From Pseudomonas sp. F(2018) (GTDB taxonomy: Bacteria > Pseudomonadota > Gammaproteobacteria > Pseudomonadales > Pseudomonadaceae): a stretch of 64,000 bases of DNA. A program made the position numbers and the translations under genes. Of this stretch, positions 54,650 to 63,994 are shown one piece after another (within the stretch, counting starts at the first letter, position 1; every line of letters starts with the position of its first letter). The notes beneath the pieces were generated by a model. That model saw only the letters and a program-made list of their open reading frames with translations. It did no database searches and was not told the DNA's origin. The DNA is taken from the NCBI RefSeq assembly GCF_005508865.1, contig NZ_SCOM01000006.1, forward strand, positions 62,001 to 126,000, given 5' to 3'.

Positions 54650-55438
54650 TCAGTAGTTGAAGGACTTCACCGGCAGCAATTCGCCGATGGTGCGCAGCGG
54701 CACGACGAAGGTCTCGCGCCGCTCGTTGACGGTGTTCTCGTTGAATACCAGGCTGATCTGCGAGGTGATCACCTCGTTCTGGTTGCTGCCGGCCTGGAAG
54801 TTGTAGCCCTGGCTGCCCAGGTTGCCCCAGTAGTTGACGTATACCAGGTAGGTGCCATGCAGCGGCGCGGTCATGCTGAACATCTCCGGGCCGGGGCCGT
54901 CGACGCTGTCCACGTCGAGGCCGCCGCCGTTGCTCATCACCGGGTCGGCCCAGAAGGCGTGCTGGCCGTCGGGGGTGATCACGTGCAGGTCGAGCTCGGC
55001 CTTGGGGTCGTCCCAGCCGAGGACGATGCGCACCCGCGCCGGAGTCTTCAGGTTGTTGGCTTCATAGAACTGCACGCGGCGCAGCGGTTTGCCGTCGGCG
55101 CGTAGTTCGACGCTGTTGGAACCGGCGCCGAAATTGTAGGGGCGGACGAAGCGGCCCTCGGCGTCGGTATATAGAGGGAGGGGATTGCCGTTGACCGCCA
55201 GCACATACGGCTGACGCAGACCCTGAGTGCCTTCCAGCTTGCCGACGATCAGGCTGCGGCCGCGCTGGCCGCCGCGATCGATGGGCGGCGTCGGGTAGGC
55301 GACGCGGGCATCGGCCGAGCGTTCCAGCAAGCCGTCATGGCGCCAGCCGGCCGTGGGGCCTTCGAGGCTGGCGGAGGGATCTGCCCAGGCAACCGATGCC
55401 ACTAGCATCAGGCTCGCCGACAACAGCAGGGGGCGCAT
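54650..55438 (-). CDS. magA: MagA, secreted DUF2135 (YfaP-type) protein
   Basis: 262 residues, the same length as its paralogue MagF. Signal peptide about 1-19 (ending VAWA). Shared core: GWRHDGLLERSADARVAYP, ADGKPLRRVQFYE, VLGWDDPKAELDLHVITPDGQHAFW and LHGTYLVYVNYWG. It is the first gene of the six-gene operon, with AAAGGAT as ribosome site. P. aeruginosa MagA copurifies with MagD, MagB and MagF. Its 5' end faces the second macroglobulin gene. Confidence 0.88.
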   Translation of the reverse strand: MRPLLLSASLMLVASVAWADPSASLEGPTAGWRHDGLLERSADARVAYPTPPIDRGGQRGRSLIVGKLEGTQGLRQPYVLAVNGNPLPLYTDAEGRFVRPYNFGAGSNSVELRADGKPLRRVQFYEANNLKTPARVRIVLGWDDPKAELDLHVITPDGQHAFWADPVMSNGGGLDVDSVDGPGPEMFSMTAPLHGTYLVYVNYWGNLGSQGYNFQAGSNQNEVITSQISLVFNENTVNERRETFVVPLRTIGELLPVKSFNY

Positions 55439-55468
55439 GATTAATCCTTTAAAGGCGCTAAGTTGCCA

Positions 55469-55497
55469 AGGCTAGCGATTGACACGACTCCTTACAA
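55469..55497 (-). promoter_or_regulatory. magA: Candidate promoter of the mag operon
   Basis: Minus strand: TTGTAA, 17-base spacer, TAGCCT. The -10 matches only at three positions, so support is weak. It ends about 30 bases before the magA ATG. No GAACTT/TCTGA (AlgU-type) pair with correct spacing was found. Confidence 0.3.
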
Positions 55498-55649
55498 TCA
55501 CCAGTCGCCGCAGCCGCCTGGAGTTTGGCAGCCAGTCACATTCACGCCGCTCTCCGCGCGCTTTTACCGCCCCGCGGCGAGCGTGACAGCAATCACAAAT
55601 CGGCAGAATTCTGTTTCTTCGGCCAGCTCTTCGGTGGAGCCGGAAAGCG

Positions 55650-55655
55650 CATAAT
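55650..55655 (+). promoter_or_regulatory. Candidate -10 box for the large macroglobulin gene
   Basis: CATAAT (5 of 6) about 72 bases upstream of the ATG at 55727; no good -35 at 16-18 bases. Confidence 0.25.
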
Positions 55656-55726
55656 CCGCCCGCCGATTGCCAGTACATTCGGTGCCGCTGGCGCAATGCC
55701 CGCACTCACCATCTGCAGGGATGCAT

Positions 55727-58700
55727 ATGTTCACCTCGCTCGTAGCGGTGTCCCGCCGCGCTTTCGCGTTTGTCTCTTTTATCGTTCTCGGTGTGCTGCG
55801 CCTGGCGCGCTGGCTGCTTTCTGCCCTGGTCGGTAGCTGGCAGCCACCGCTGTGGCTGCGCAAGCTGTGGCAGGGCCTATGCGCCTGCGGCCGCTGGCTA
55901 TGCGCACGCCCCGGCAAGACTGCCGCAGGCCTGGCCGTGCTGGCCCTGCTCGGTGGCGCCGGCGCCTACGCCTGGCACTGGTACCAGAACCTGCCGGTGC
56001 CGCACACCGTGGCCTACTCGGTGCACGCACCGAACCTGACCGGCTACCAGCACGAACCGATCAGCATCGACACCCTACGCGTCGACTTCCACGAATCCGC
56101 CGCCCCGCTGGACGCGATCGGCAAGGAGGTCCACGAGGGCATCAGCCTGCAGCCGGCCGTCAAGGGCGCCTGGCACTGGGCCAACGACCGCAGCCTGGTG
56201 TTCACCCCGGCCGCCGACTGGCCGATCGACCAGGCTTATCAGGTCACCCTGAATGAAGAGGGCCTGCTGGCCGACGGTGTGCTGCTCGACCGCTATCAAT
56301 TCGATCTGCGTACCCAGCCGTTCACCGCCAGCATGGCCGGCCACGAGCTGTATCAGGATCCGGTGGTGCCGAGCCTGAAGAAGCTGGTGGCGACCATCAA
56401 CTTCTCCCACCCGGTCGACGAGGAATCCTTCCGCCAGCGCGTTTCCATCGCCCTGGACCGTGGCCTGGAATATCGCGACAAGGATGTGGCGCCAACCCCG
56501 GAAATCAGCTTCGCCAAGAACAAGCTGGCCGCCTACGTGCACTCAGCGCCGCTGGCCACTCCCCTGGAAACCACCGGCGTCAGCCTGCGGGTAGAGAAAG
56601 GCATCCAGGCCCGCGACGGTGGCAATGCCAGCGCCCAGCCACTGCAGGCCGCGGTCAGCGTACCGGGGCGATATCGCCTGACCTTCAGCGCCAGCAATAT
56701 CCAGTTCGTCGACAACGACCGTGGCGAACCGGAGCCGGTGCTGATGTTCAGCAGCTCCAGCGCGGTGAGCGACGAGGCCATCGCCAAGCAGGTGCAGGTC
56801 TGGCTGTTGCCCGCGCGCGACAGCCAGGGCAGCGAGTACTGGGACGAGTCGGAAGTCGACGAACAGACCCTGGCCCGCGCCGAGCGCGTGAAGCTGACCC
56901 AGGTGCCCAGCGTCGAGCCGCTGAACAGCCTGCACGCCTTCAAGTTCAAGGCCGAACCGGGGCGCTACCTCTATGTGAAGGTGGCAGCCAAGGTCGAGGC
57001 GGTCGGTGGCTACCTGGCCAAGGACCCGACCTACAACCTGCTGCAGATGCCCAAGTACCCGCGCGCCCTGGCCTTCCTCTCCGAAGGTGCACTGCTCAGT
57101 CTCAATGGTGAGAAGCAGCTGGGCATCCTCGGACGCGGCGTGCCCGGCGCCCAGGTGGAGATCTCGCGCCTGCTGCCCAACCAGCTGCATCACCTGGTGG
57201 ACCAGAACTACGGCAGTTTCGCCCGCCCCGAAATTTCCAATGGCTACTTCGACCGCCTGGTGGAGCGGATGGAGGTCAAGCTGTCGCTGGACGCCAGCGA
57301 TCCCTCGAAGACCCAGTACAGCCATGTCGACCTGGCGCCCTACCTGAATGCCGACGGCGGCCGCCGCGGCATCTTCGTGATCAAGCTGAGCTCCGAGGAT
57401 GACCCGAGCCAGGACACCTTCGATTACTACTACGACGACAACCCGACCCGCGACCTGCGCTTCGTGGTGGTCACCGACCTCGGCATCATCGCCAAACGCA
57501 GCAGCGACGGCAGCCACGACTTGTTCGTCCAGTCGATCAGCCAGGGCGGCGCGGTAGCCGGCGCCGAGGTGCAGATCCTCGGCCGCAACGGCCTGCCGGT
57601 GGCCAGCGCCTATACCGACGGCAACGGCCAGGCGCACTTCGCCAAGCTCGACGAGCTGCGCCGCGAGAAGACCCCGCTGATGTACGTGGTCAATTACGGC
57701 AACGACCAGTCCTTCCTGCCGGTGGCGGCCAGCCAGCACCGCCTCGACCTGTCGCGCTTCGACATCGGAGGGCAGTATGAGAACGGCGAGCCGGACCGCC
57801 TCGGCGCCTATCTGTTCAGCGACCGCGGCCTGTATCGCCCGGGCGAGACCGCGCACCTGGGCATGATCGTCCGCACCGCCAACTGGAGCGGCCAGCTGCA
57901 GGGCCTGCCGGTGGAACTGGACGTACGCGACCCGCGCGGCCAGAGCGTGCTGCGCCAGCAGCTGAAGCTTTCCGCCAGCGGCTTCGAGAGCATCGATTTC
58001 CACAGCAGCGAGGCCGCTCCGGCCGGCACCTACACCGCCACCCTGAGCCTGATCGACGAAGACGAGCAGCGCACCGCGCTGGGCAATGTCGACTTCAAGG
58101 TGCGCGACTTCGAGCCAGACCGCATGAAGGTCAGCGCCACCCTGGCCAAGGCCCCGGTGAAGGGCTGGATCGCCCCCGAGCAGGTCGAGGCCAAGATCAA
58201 GGCCATGCATCTGTTCGGCGCGCCGGCCTCCGGCCGTCGGGTCACCGCCGAGATGACCCTGTCGCCGGCCTACGCGGCGTTCGAGCAGTACGCCGACTAT
58301 CGCTTCCGCATCACCAACTCGCTGAACGACAGCAGCACCGAGGAACTGGAGGAAGGCCAGACCGACGACAACGGCGAAACCAGCCCCGACCTGCGCCTGG
58401 ACCGCTACGCCGCCAGCACCTATCGCCTGAGCCTGCTGGCCAGGGTGTTCGAGGCCGAGGGTGGGCACAACGTCGCCGCCCAGAGCAGCCTGATGGTGTC
58501 GTCCGCACCCTGGCTGGCGGGGGTCAAGAGCGTCGACTCGCTGGACTACGTAAGCAAGGGCGCCAAGCGCGAAGTCGAGTGGCTGGCCATCGGCCCCGAC
58601 CTCAAGCCACTGGCAGTGGACGGCCTGTCCACCGAGCTGGTCGAGCACCGCTACGTGTCGGTGCTGGTCAAGCAGTCCAACGGTACCTACAAGTACCAGT

Positions 58701-61561
58701 CGCGGATCAAGAACATCCCGCTGGGCAGCCAGCCGCTGAACATTGCCGCCAGCGGTACCAAGCTGACGCTGAACACCAGCGAGCCCGGCGACTTCACCTT
58801 GACCCTCAAGGCCGCCGACGGCACGCCGCTGAACCAGGTCGACTACAGCGTCGCCGGCCACGGCAACGCCAGCCGCTCGCTGGAGCGCAACGCCGAGCTG
58901 CAGCTGCGCCTGAACCAGGATGCCTACGCCCAGGGCGACGAGGTCGAGATCAGCATCCGCGCGCCCTACACCGGCGCCGGCCTGATCACCATCGAGCGCG
59001 ACAAGGTCTACGCCCACCAGTGGTTCAAGGCCGACAGCACCAGCAGCGTGCAACGCATCCGCCTGCCCGCAGAGCTGGAAGGCAACGCCTACGTCAACGT
59101 GCAGTTCGTCCGCGACAGCGCCTCGCCCGAGGTGTACATGAGTCCGCTGTCCTACGGCGTGGCGCCGCTGCGCATCAAGCTGGACGCGCGGCGCATCCCG
59201 CTGCAGGTCAGCGCCGCCGAGCACATCGAGCCGGGCCAGGCGCTGGACATCAAGGTCAGCACCGACCGCCCCGGCCGCGCCGTGGTCTACGCCATCGACG
59301 AAGGCATCCTGCAGGTCGCGCGCTACAAGGCGCCGGACCCGCTGGCGCAGTTCTTCCAGAAACGCGCCCTGGAAGTGCAGACCAGCCAGATCCTCGACCT
59401 GTTGCTACCCGAGTTCAGCCGCCTGCTCGACGCCTCGGCCGCCGGTGGTGACGGCGAGGACCTGCTCGGCGCCCACCTCAACCCGTTCAAGCGCAAGCGC
59501 AAGCCGCCGGTGGCCTACTGGTCCGGCCTAGTCGACCTGCAAGCCGGCGACAACGACTTCCGCTACGACGTGCCGGACTACTTCAACGGCAAGCTGCACT
59601 TGTTCGTGGTGGCGGTGGACGACGCCCGTATCGGCGTGGTCGAAGGCGCCACCGAAGTGCGCGGACCGCTGGTGATCACGCCCAACGTGCCCGCCTTCGT
59701 CGCCCCCGGTGACCTGTTCAAGGTCAGTGCCGGGGTGTTCAGCAACCTGGAGCAGCCGACCACCGTCAAGGTCAGCGTGGAAACCAGCGCCGGGCTGAAG
59801 ATGAAATCCATCGACCAGGCCGAGCTGCAGCTGGCTCCGCGCAAGGAAGGCGTGGTGGAAATCGACCTGCTGGCCCAGGAAAACCTGGGCTCGGCGGACA
59901 TGACCTTCGTCGCCACCCTACCCGACGGCCGCCGCGTGAAGATCGGCGAGACCACCTCGGTACGCCCGCTGGTCGAGCGCCGCGTGGCCCTGACCCTGGG
60001 CCGCACGGAAGACGCCAGCGGCGAGGTGCAGGTCAGCCGCGACCTCTACCCGCAGCTGCGTGACGTGCGCTTCGCCGCCGCCGGCTCGCCGCTGGTCTGG
60101 GCCAGCGGCCTGCAGAGTTACCTGGACGACTACGGCTACAGCTGCACCGAGCAACTGGTGTCCAAGGCCATGCCAGCGCTGGTCTGGGGCAGCTCGGCCA
60201 CGGGTGTCGACCCGCAGGCGGTGCCGTCCTTCGACAACGCCGTGCGCATCCTGCGCTCGCGGCAGAACCTGGAAGGCGGCTTCGGCCTGTGGGCGGCCAA
60301 CCCGCAGGTGGCGCCGTTCGCCAGCCTCTACGCCACCGACTTCCTGATCGAAGCCAAGGAGCGCAACTTCGCGGTGCCGGGCGACCTGCTCAATCGCGCC
60401 AACGGCTACCTCTCGCAACTGGCCAACGGCCCCAGCGAAGGTCTGGAGGAGCTGCGCAACCGCGCCTATGCCGCCTACCTGTTGACCCGCCAGGGCGTGG
60501 TCACCAGCGGCGCGCTGGCCGATATCCGCGAGCGCTACGAGACCTACCACCGCAAGAACTGGCAGCAGGACATCGGGGCTGCCTATCTGGCCGCCAGCTA
60601 TAAGCTGCTGAAGCAGGACAAGCAGGCCGACAAGCTGTTCGCCGAACAGGTGTGGCGCAATCTGGAGAAGGGCTGGAGCAGCTACGGCCTGTACTACGAC
60701 CCGCTGGTGCACGACGCCGAGCACCTGCGCCTGCTGGCCAAGCACTTCCCCGCCGAGCTGGACGAGGTACCAGTGAAGCTGCTCGACGCCCTGGGCCAGC
60801 GCCTCAACGAACAGCGCTACAACTCCCTGTCCGCCGCCCTGTTGCTGCGGGCGCTGGACAGCTACGGCGAGCGCGCCGAGAACGGCCTCAACCTGCGCGT
60901 CAGCGCCTGGCTGGGCAAGCAGGGCGAACAGCCGCTGCAGCTGAGTGGCAAGCCGCCGGTCAGCGACGTGCCGCAGGCGGCCAAGATGCTGTTGCTGCGC
61001 AAAGACGGCGACGCGCCGGTGTTCTACATGCTCAGCGAAGGCGGCTACGACCGCGGCGCACCGGACAAGGTGCTGGCCGATGGCCTGGAGATCAGCCACG
61101 AGTACACCGACCTGAACGGCGAGCCGGTCAAGCAGGTCAGCGTCGGCGACGAGTTCCTGGTATGCCTGCGCCTGCGCGCCAAGAACTTCGACCAGGTGCA
61201 GCAAGTGGCCGTGGTCGACCTGCTGCCGGGCGGCACCGAGCCGGTGTACAACCAGCCGGCGCCGGTCACCGAGCCCAGCGAGGAAGACGAGTACGCCGAG
61301 GAAGAGGCCGAGGAGCCGAGCTGGCAGCCGCCGGTGGGTGAGCCGGGCAAGAGCGACTGGTCGCCCGAGTTCGCCGATGTGCGCGACGACCGCGTGGTGC
61401 TTTACGGCACCGTCTATCGCGACGCCGCCACCTTCGTCTACCGCGTGCGCGCCACCAACGCCGGCACCTTCGGCACGCCGCCGGCCTATGCCGAAGGCAT
61501 GTACGACACCACCCAGCAGGCCCGCGGCAAGGCCGGCCAGCTGACCATCGTCAAACCCTGA
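55727..61561 (+). CDS. Large membrane-anchored alpha-2-macroglobulin (YfhM-like, MG-thioester)
   Basis: 1944 residues from the ATG at 55727-55729 (GCAGGG 6 bases upstream; a second ATG two codons earlier is too close to it). Two hydrophobic N-terminal segments (about 8-38 and 64-82) replace the lipobox of E. coli YfhM. Then come the MG domains (SDRGLYRPGETAHLGMIVR; ERDKVYAHQWF), the YFNGKLHLFVVAVDDARIG segment and the thioester Cys1473-Thr-Glu-Gln in YGYSCTEQLVSKAMP. The tail has an acidic insert (about 1848-1866) before a final beta domain. Family role: a periplasmic broad protease trap protecting the envelope. It is followed by pbpC, as in E. coli. Confidence 0.93.
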   Translation: MFTSLVAVSRRAFAFVSFIVLGVLRLARWLLSALVGSWQPPLWLRKLWQGLCACGRWLCARPGKTAAGLAVLALLGGAGAYAWHWYQNLPVPHTVAYSVHAPNLTGYQHEPISIDTLRVDFHESAAPLDAIGKEVHEGISLQPAVKGAWHWANDRSLVFTPAADWPIDQAYQVTLNEEGLLADGVLLDRYQFDLRTQPFTASMAGHELYQDPVVPSLKKLVATINFSHPVDEESFRQRVSIALDRGLEYRDKDVAPTPEISFAKNKLAAYVHSAPLATPLETTGVSLRVEKGIQARDGGNASAQPLQAAVSVPGRYRLTFSASNIQFVDNDRGEPEPVLMFSSSSAVSDEAIAKQVQVWLLPARDSQGSEYWDESEVDEQTLARAERVKLTQVPSVEPLNSLHAFKFKAEPGRYLYVKVAAKVEAVGGYLAKDPTYNLLQMPKYPRALAFLSEGALLSLNGEKQLGILGRGVPGAQVEISRLLPNQLHHLVDQNYGSFARPEISNGYFDRLVERMEVKLSLDASDPSKTQYSHVDLAPYLNADGGRRGIFVIKLSSEDDPSQDTFDYYYDDNPTRDLRFVVVTDLGIIAKRSSDGSHDLFVQSISQGGAVAGAEVQILGRNGLPVASAYTDGNGQAHFAKLDELRREKTPLMYVVNYGNDQSFLPVAASQHRLDLSRFDIGGQYENGEPDRLGAYLFSDRGLYRPGETAHLGMIVRTANWSGQLQGLPVELDVRDPRGQSVLRQQLKLSASGFESIDFHSSEAAPAGTYTATLSLIDEDEQRTALGNVDFKVRDFEPDRMKVSATLAKAPVKGWIAPEQVEAKIKAMHLFGAPASGRRVTAEMTLSPAYAAFEQYADYRFRITNSLNDSSTEELEEGQTDDNGETSPDLRLDRYAASTYRLSLLARVFEAEGGHNVAAQSSLMVSSAPWLAGVKSVDSLDYVSKGAKREVEWLAIGPDLKPLAVDGLSTELVEHRYVSVLVKQSNGTYKYQSRIKNIPLGSQPLNIAASGTKLTLNTSEPGDFTLTLKAADGTPLNQVDYSVAGHGNASRSLERNAELQLRLNQDAYAQGDEVEISIRAPYTGAGLITIERDKVYAHQWFKADSTSSVQRIRLPAELEGNAYVNVQFVRDSASPEVYMSPLSYGVAPLRIKLDARRIPLQVSAAEHIEPGQALDIKVSTDRPGRAVVYAIDEGILQVARYKAPDPLAQFFQKRALEVQTSQILDLLLPEFSRLLDASAAGGDGEDLLGAHLNPFKRKRKPPVAYWSGLVDLQAGDNDFRYDVPDYFNGKLHLFVVAVDDARIGVVEGATEVRGPLVITPNVPAFVAPGDLFKVSAGVFSNLEQPTTVKVSVETSAGLKMKSIDQAELQLAPRKEGVVEIDLLAQENLGSADMTFVATLPDGRRVKIGETTSVRPLVERRVALTLGRTEDASGEVQVSRDLYPQLRDVRFAAAGSPLVWASGLQSYLDDYGYSCTEQLVSKAMPALVWGSSATGVDPQAVPSFDNAVRILRSRQNLEGGFGLWAANPQVAPFASLYATDFLIEAKERNFAVPGDLLNRANGYLSQLANGPSEGLEELRNRAYAAYLLTRQGVVTSGALADIRERYETYHRKNWQQDIGAAYLAASYKLLKQDKQADKLFAEQVWRNLEKGWSSYGLYYDPLVHDAEHLRLLAKHFPAELDEVPVKLLDALGQRLNEQRYNSLSAALLLRALDSYGERAENGLNLRVSAWLGKQGEQPLQLSGKPPVSDVPQAAKMLLLRKDGDAPVFYMLSEGGYDRGAPDKVLADGLEISHEYTDLNGEPVKQVSVGDEFLVCLRLRAKNFDQVQQVAVVDLLPGGTEPVYNQPAPVTEPSEEDEYAEEEAEEPSWQPPVGEPGKSDWSPEFADVRDDRVVLYGTVYRDAATFVYRVRATNAGTFGTPPAYAEGMYDTTQQARGKAGQLTIVKP

Positions 61562-61565
61562 ACCA

Positions 61566-61597
61566 GCGGCCCTCCTCCGCGAGGGCCGCTTCCTTTT
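61566..61597 (+). terminator. Terminator/attenuator between macroglobulin gene and pbpC
   Basis: GCGGCCCTC / GAGGGCCGC, a 9-bp stem with a six-base loop, followed by TTCCTTTT, 4 bases after the macroglobulin stop and 8 bases before the pbpC ATG. Confidence 0.75.
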
Positions 61598-61605
61598 GAA
61601 GCGCC

Positions 61606-63909
61606 ATGTCCCGACTGAAACGCTGTCTGTCCGGCCTCGGCCTGTTCCTCCTGCTGCTCGCGGCGCTGCGCCTGTGGCCGCATGCGCCGCTGCGCGAGGC
61701 GGCGCCGCTGTCGCGCATGGTGCTGGCGGAGAACGGCGAACTGCTGCGCATGACCCTGGCCGGCGACGGCCAGTACCGCCTGTGGGTGCCGCTGGAGCGC
61801 ATCGCCCCGGCCATGGTCGAGGCGCTGCTGCTCAAGGAAGACCGCCACTTCTACCGGCATCCGGGCGTCGATCCCACGGCGCTGGTGCGCGCGGCCATGG
61901 CCACCTACGGCGGCGGCATGCGCCAGGGTGGCTCGACCCTGAGCATGCAGCTGGCCAGGCGCCTGTACGACCTCAACTCGCGGCAGATTCCCGGCAAGCT
62001 GCAGCAGATCGCCCTGGCCCTGTGGATCGAGGCGCGCCACAGCAAGCACGACATCCTCGAGGCCTACCTCAACCTGGCGCCCATGGGCGGCAACATCGAG
62101 GGCGTCGAGGCGGCCAGCCGCATCTACTTCGCCAAGGCGGCGGCGCAGCTGTCGCTCAGCGAGGCCCTGGCCCTGGCCGTGATTCCCCAGCAGCCTGGCC
62201 GCGGCCAGTTCGGCCCGGCGCTGCAGCGCGCGCGCCTGCAGCTGATGGCCCAGTGGCGCCGCGAGCATGCCGACGACCCGCGCAACGACGGCCTGCTGGA
62301 GCTGCCATTGCAGGCGCGCACCCGGCGCCAGCTGGCGTTCCGCGCGCCGCACCTGAGCGAGCAGCTGCTGGCCAGCCACGAGGGCAGCGAGCTGCACAGC
62401 ACCCTCGATCCGCGCCTGCAGCAGCGCCTGGAACAACTGGTCGGCCAGTTCGTCGCCGACCGGCGCAAACTGGGCGTGCGCAACGCCACGGCGATCCTGG
62501 TGGACAGCCGCGATCAGGCGGTGAAGGCACTGGTGGGCTCGGCCGACTACTTCGATGCCAGCATCCAGGGCCAGGTCAACGGCGTGCAGGCTCGCCGCTC
62601 TCCGGGATCGACGCTCAAGCCATTCCTCTACGGCCTGGCCCTGGACCAGGGCGTGATCCAGCCGATGAGCATCCTCAAGGACGCGCCCAGCGCCTTCGGC
62701 GCCTTCCAGCCGGAAAACTTCGACGGCAAGTTCGCCGGCCCGCTGACCGCCCAGGACGCGCTGATCCGCAGCCGCAACGTGCCGGCCGTGTGGCTGGCCA
62801 GCCAGCTCAGGCAGCCATCGCTGCACGGCCTGCTGCAGCGCGCCGGCATCCAGGGCCTGCGCGAGGAGGAGTTCTACGGCCTGGCCCTGGCTCTGGGCGG
62901 CGGCGAGCTGACCCCGGCCGAACTGGCCAGGTTGTATCTAATGCTGGCCGGCGACGGCCGCCTGCGTCCACTGCGCTGGACCCGCGAGGACAAAAGCGAA
63001 CCGGGCGCCCAGCTGCTGTCGCCGCAGGCGGCCTTCACGGTCCGCGACATGCTGCGCCACAACCCGCGCCCGGACGGCCTGCCCGCCGATGCCCGCGGCC
63101 GCGACTGGCCGGTGGCCTGGAAGACCGGCACCTCCTGGGGCTTCCACGATGCCTGGAGCGCCGGCCTGGTCGGGCCCTACGTGCTGGTGGTGTGGGTCGG
63201 CAATTTCGACGCCACGCCGAACCCGGCCTTCGTCGGCATCAAGACCGCCGCGCCGCTGTTCTTCCGCATCGCCGATGCCCTGCCGCTGGCCCTGCCGGAG
63301 GTGCGCGCACCGGTCGACCGGCCGCCGGCGGGGCTGGCCCGCGTCGAGGTCTGCGCCGCCTCCGGCGAGCTGCCCAACCGCTGGTGCCCGCAGACCCGCA
63401 AGACCTGGTATATCCCCGGCGTGTCGCCGATCCGCGTATCCGACCTGCACCGCCCGGTGATGGTCGATCGGCAGACCGGCAAGGCCGCCTGCCCGCCCAT
63501 CGACCCGGCGACCAGCGAGCTGCAGGTGTTCGAGTTCTGGCCATCCGACCTGCAACGCCTGTTCGTCGACGCCGGTCTGCCCCGGCGCACGCCGCCGGAC
63601 GCCCAGCGCGACTGCCAGGTGCAGGCCGCCATCGACACCAGCGAGGCGCCGCGCATCACCTCGCCGCTGACCCAGGTGACCTACAGCCTGCGCCTGTCGC
63701 AACCGCAGGAAAGCATCAGCCTAGCCGCCCATGCCGCCGCCGATGCCCGCCTGCTGTACTGGTTCGCCGACCACACCCTGGTCGGCCAGGGACCGCCACA
63801 GACCGCCCTGCAATGGCGGCCCGAGCGTTCGGGGCAATACCGCATTCGCGTCAGTGACGACCAGGGCCGCAGTGCCAGCCGGGCGCTGCAGGTAGAGTTC
63901 CTGCCGTAA
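61606..63909 (+). CDS. pbpC: Penicillin-binding protein 1C
   Basis: 767 residues. An N-terminal anchor (about 7-23) precedes the GT51 transglycosylase domain with catalytic Glu78 (KEDRHFYRHPGVDP) and GGSTLSMQLARRLYDL. The transpeptidase domain has Ser335-Thr-Leu-Lys (SPGSTLKPF), SRN in LIRSRNVPAVWLA, and Lys506-Thr-Gly (KTGTSWGFHDAWS). A C-terminal BiPBP_C-type beta domain ends the protein (about 680-767). Class A PBP 1C enzymes polymerise glycan; transpeptidation by E. coli PBP1C is weak. Pairing with a YfhM-type macroglobulin is widely conserved and suggests sealing of breached walls. Confidence 0.95.
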   Translation: MSRLKRCLSGLGLFLLLLAALRLWPHAPLREAAPLSRMVLAENGELLRMTLAGDGQYRLWVPLERIAPAMVEALLLKEDRHFYRHPGVDPTALVRAAMATYGGGMRQGGSTLSMQLARRLYDLNSRQIPGKLQQIALALWIEARHSKHDILEAYLNLAPMGGNIEGVEAASRIYFAKAAAQLSLSEALALAVIPQQPGRGQFGPALQRARLQLMAQWRREHADDPRNDGLLELPLQARTRRQLAFRAPHLSEQLLASHEGSELHSTLDPRLQQRLEQLVGQFVADRRKLGVRNATAILVDSRDQAVKALVGSADYFDASIQGQVNGVQARRSPGSTLKPFLYGLALDQGVIQPMSILKDAPSAFGAFQPENFDGKFAGPLTAQDALIRSRNVPAVWLASQLRQPSLHGLLQRAGIQGLREEEFYGLALALGGGELTPAELARLYLMLAGDGRLRPLRWTREDKSEPGAQLLSPQAAFTVRDMLRHNPRPDGLPADARGRDWPVAWKTGTSWGFHDAWSAGLVGPYVLVVWVGNFDATPNPAFVGIKTAAPLFFRIADALPLALPEVRAPVDRPPAGLARVEVCAASGELPNRWCPQTRKTWYIPGVSPIRVSDLHRPVMVDRQTGKAACPPIDPATSELQVFEFWPSDLQRLFVDAGLPRRTPPDAQRDCQVQAAIDTSEAPRITSPLTQVTYSLRLSQPQESISLAAHAAADARLLYWFADHTLVGQGPPQTALQWRPERSGQYRIRVSDDQGRSASRALQVEFLP

Positions 63910-63928
63910 CCCGGTGGCCTGTAGCCCT

Positions 63929-63994
63929 GTAGCCCGGATGCAATCCGGGAAAGACGGCGCAGCGCTCGATGACCCCGGATTTCATCCGGGCTAC
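63929..63994. repeat. REP-like inverted repeat (GTAGCCCGGATG type)
   Basis: GTAGCCCGGATG.AATCCGGG (63929-63949) and CCCGGAT.TCATCCGGGCTAC (63974-63994) form a long imperfect palindrome just after pbpC. This is a common dispersed intergenic repeat type in Pseudomonas and relatives. It may double as the pbpC 3' end. Confidence 0.65.

Noticed and set aside
55479..55498. TTGACA followed by TACAAT as a plus-strand promoter
   Set aside because: Both hexamers are good but only 8 bases apart, which sigma-70 cannot use.
56543..59224. Long open frame (about 890 codons) antisense to the large macroglobulin gene
   Set aside because: Same reason: a shadow of the real gene with Gln/His/Val-rich repetitive composition and no domain.
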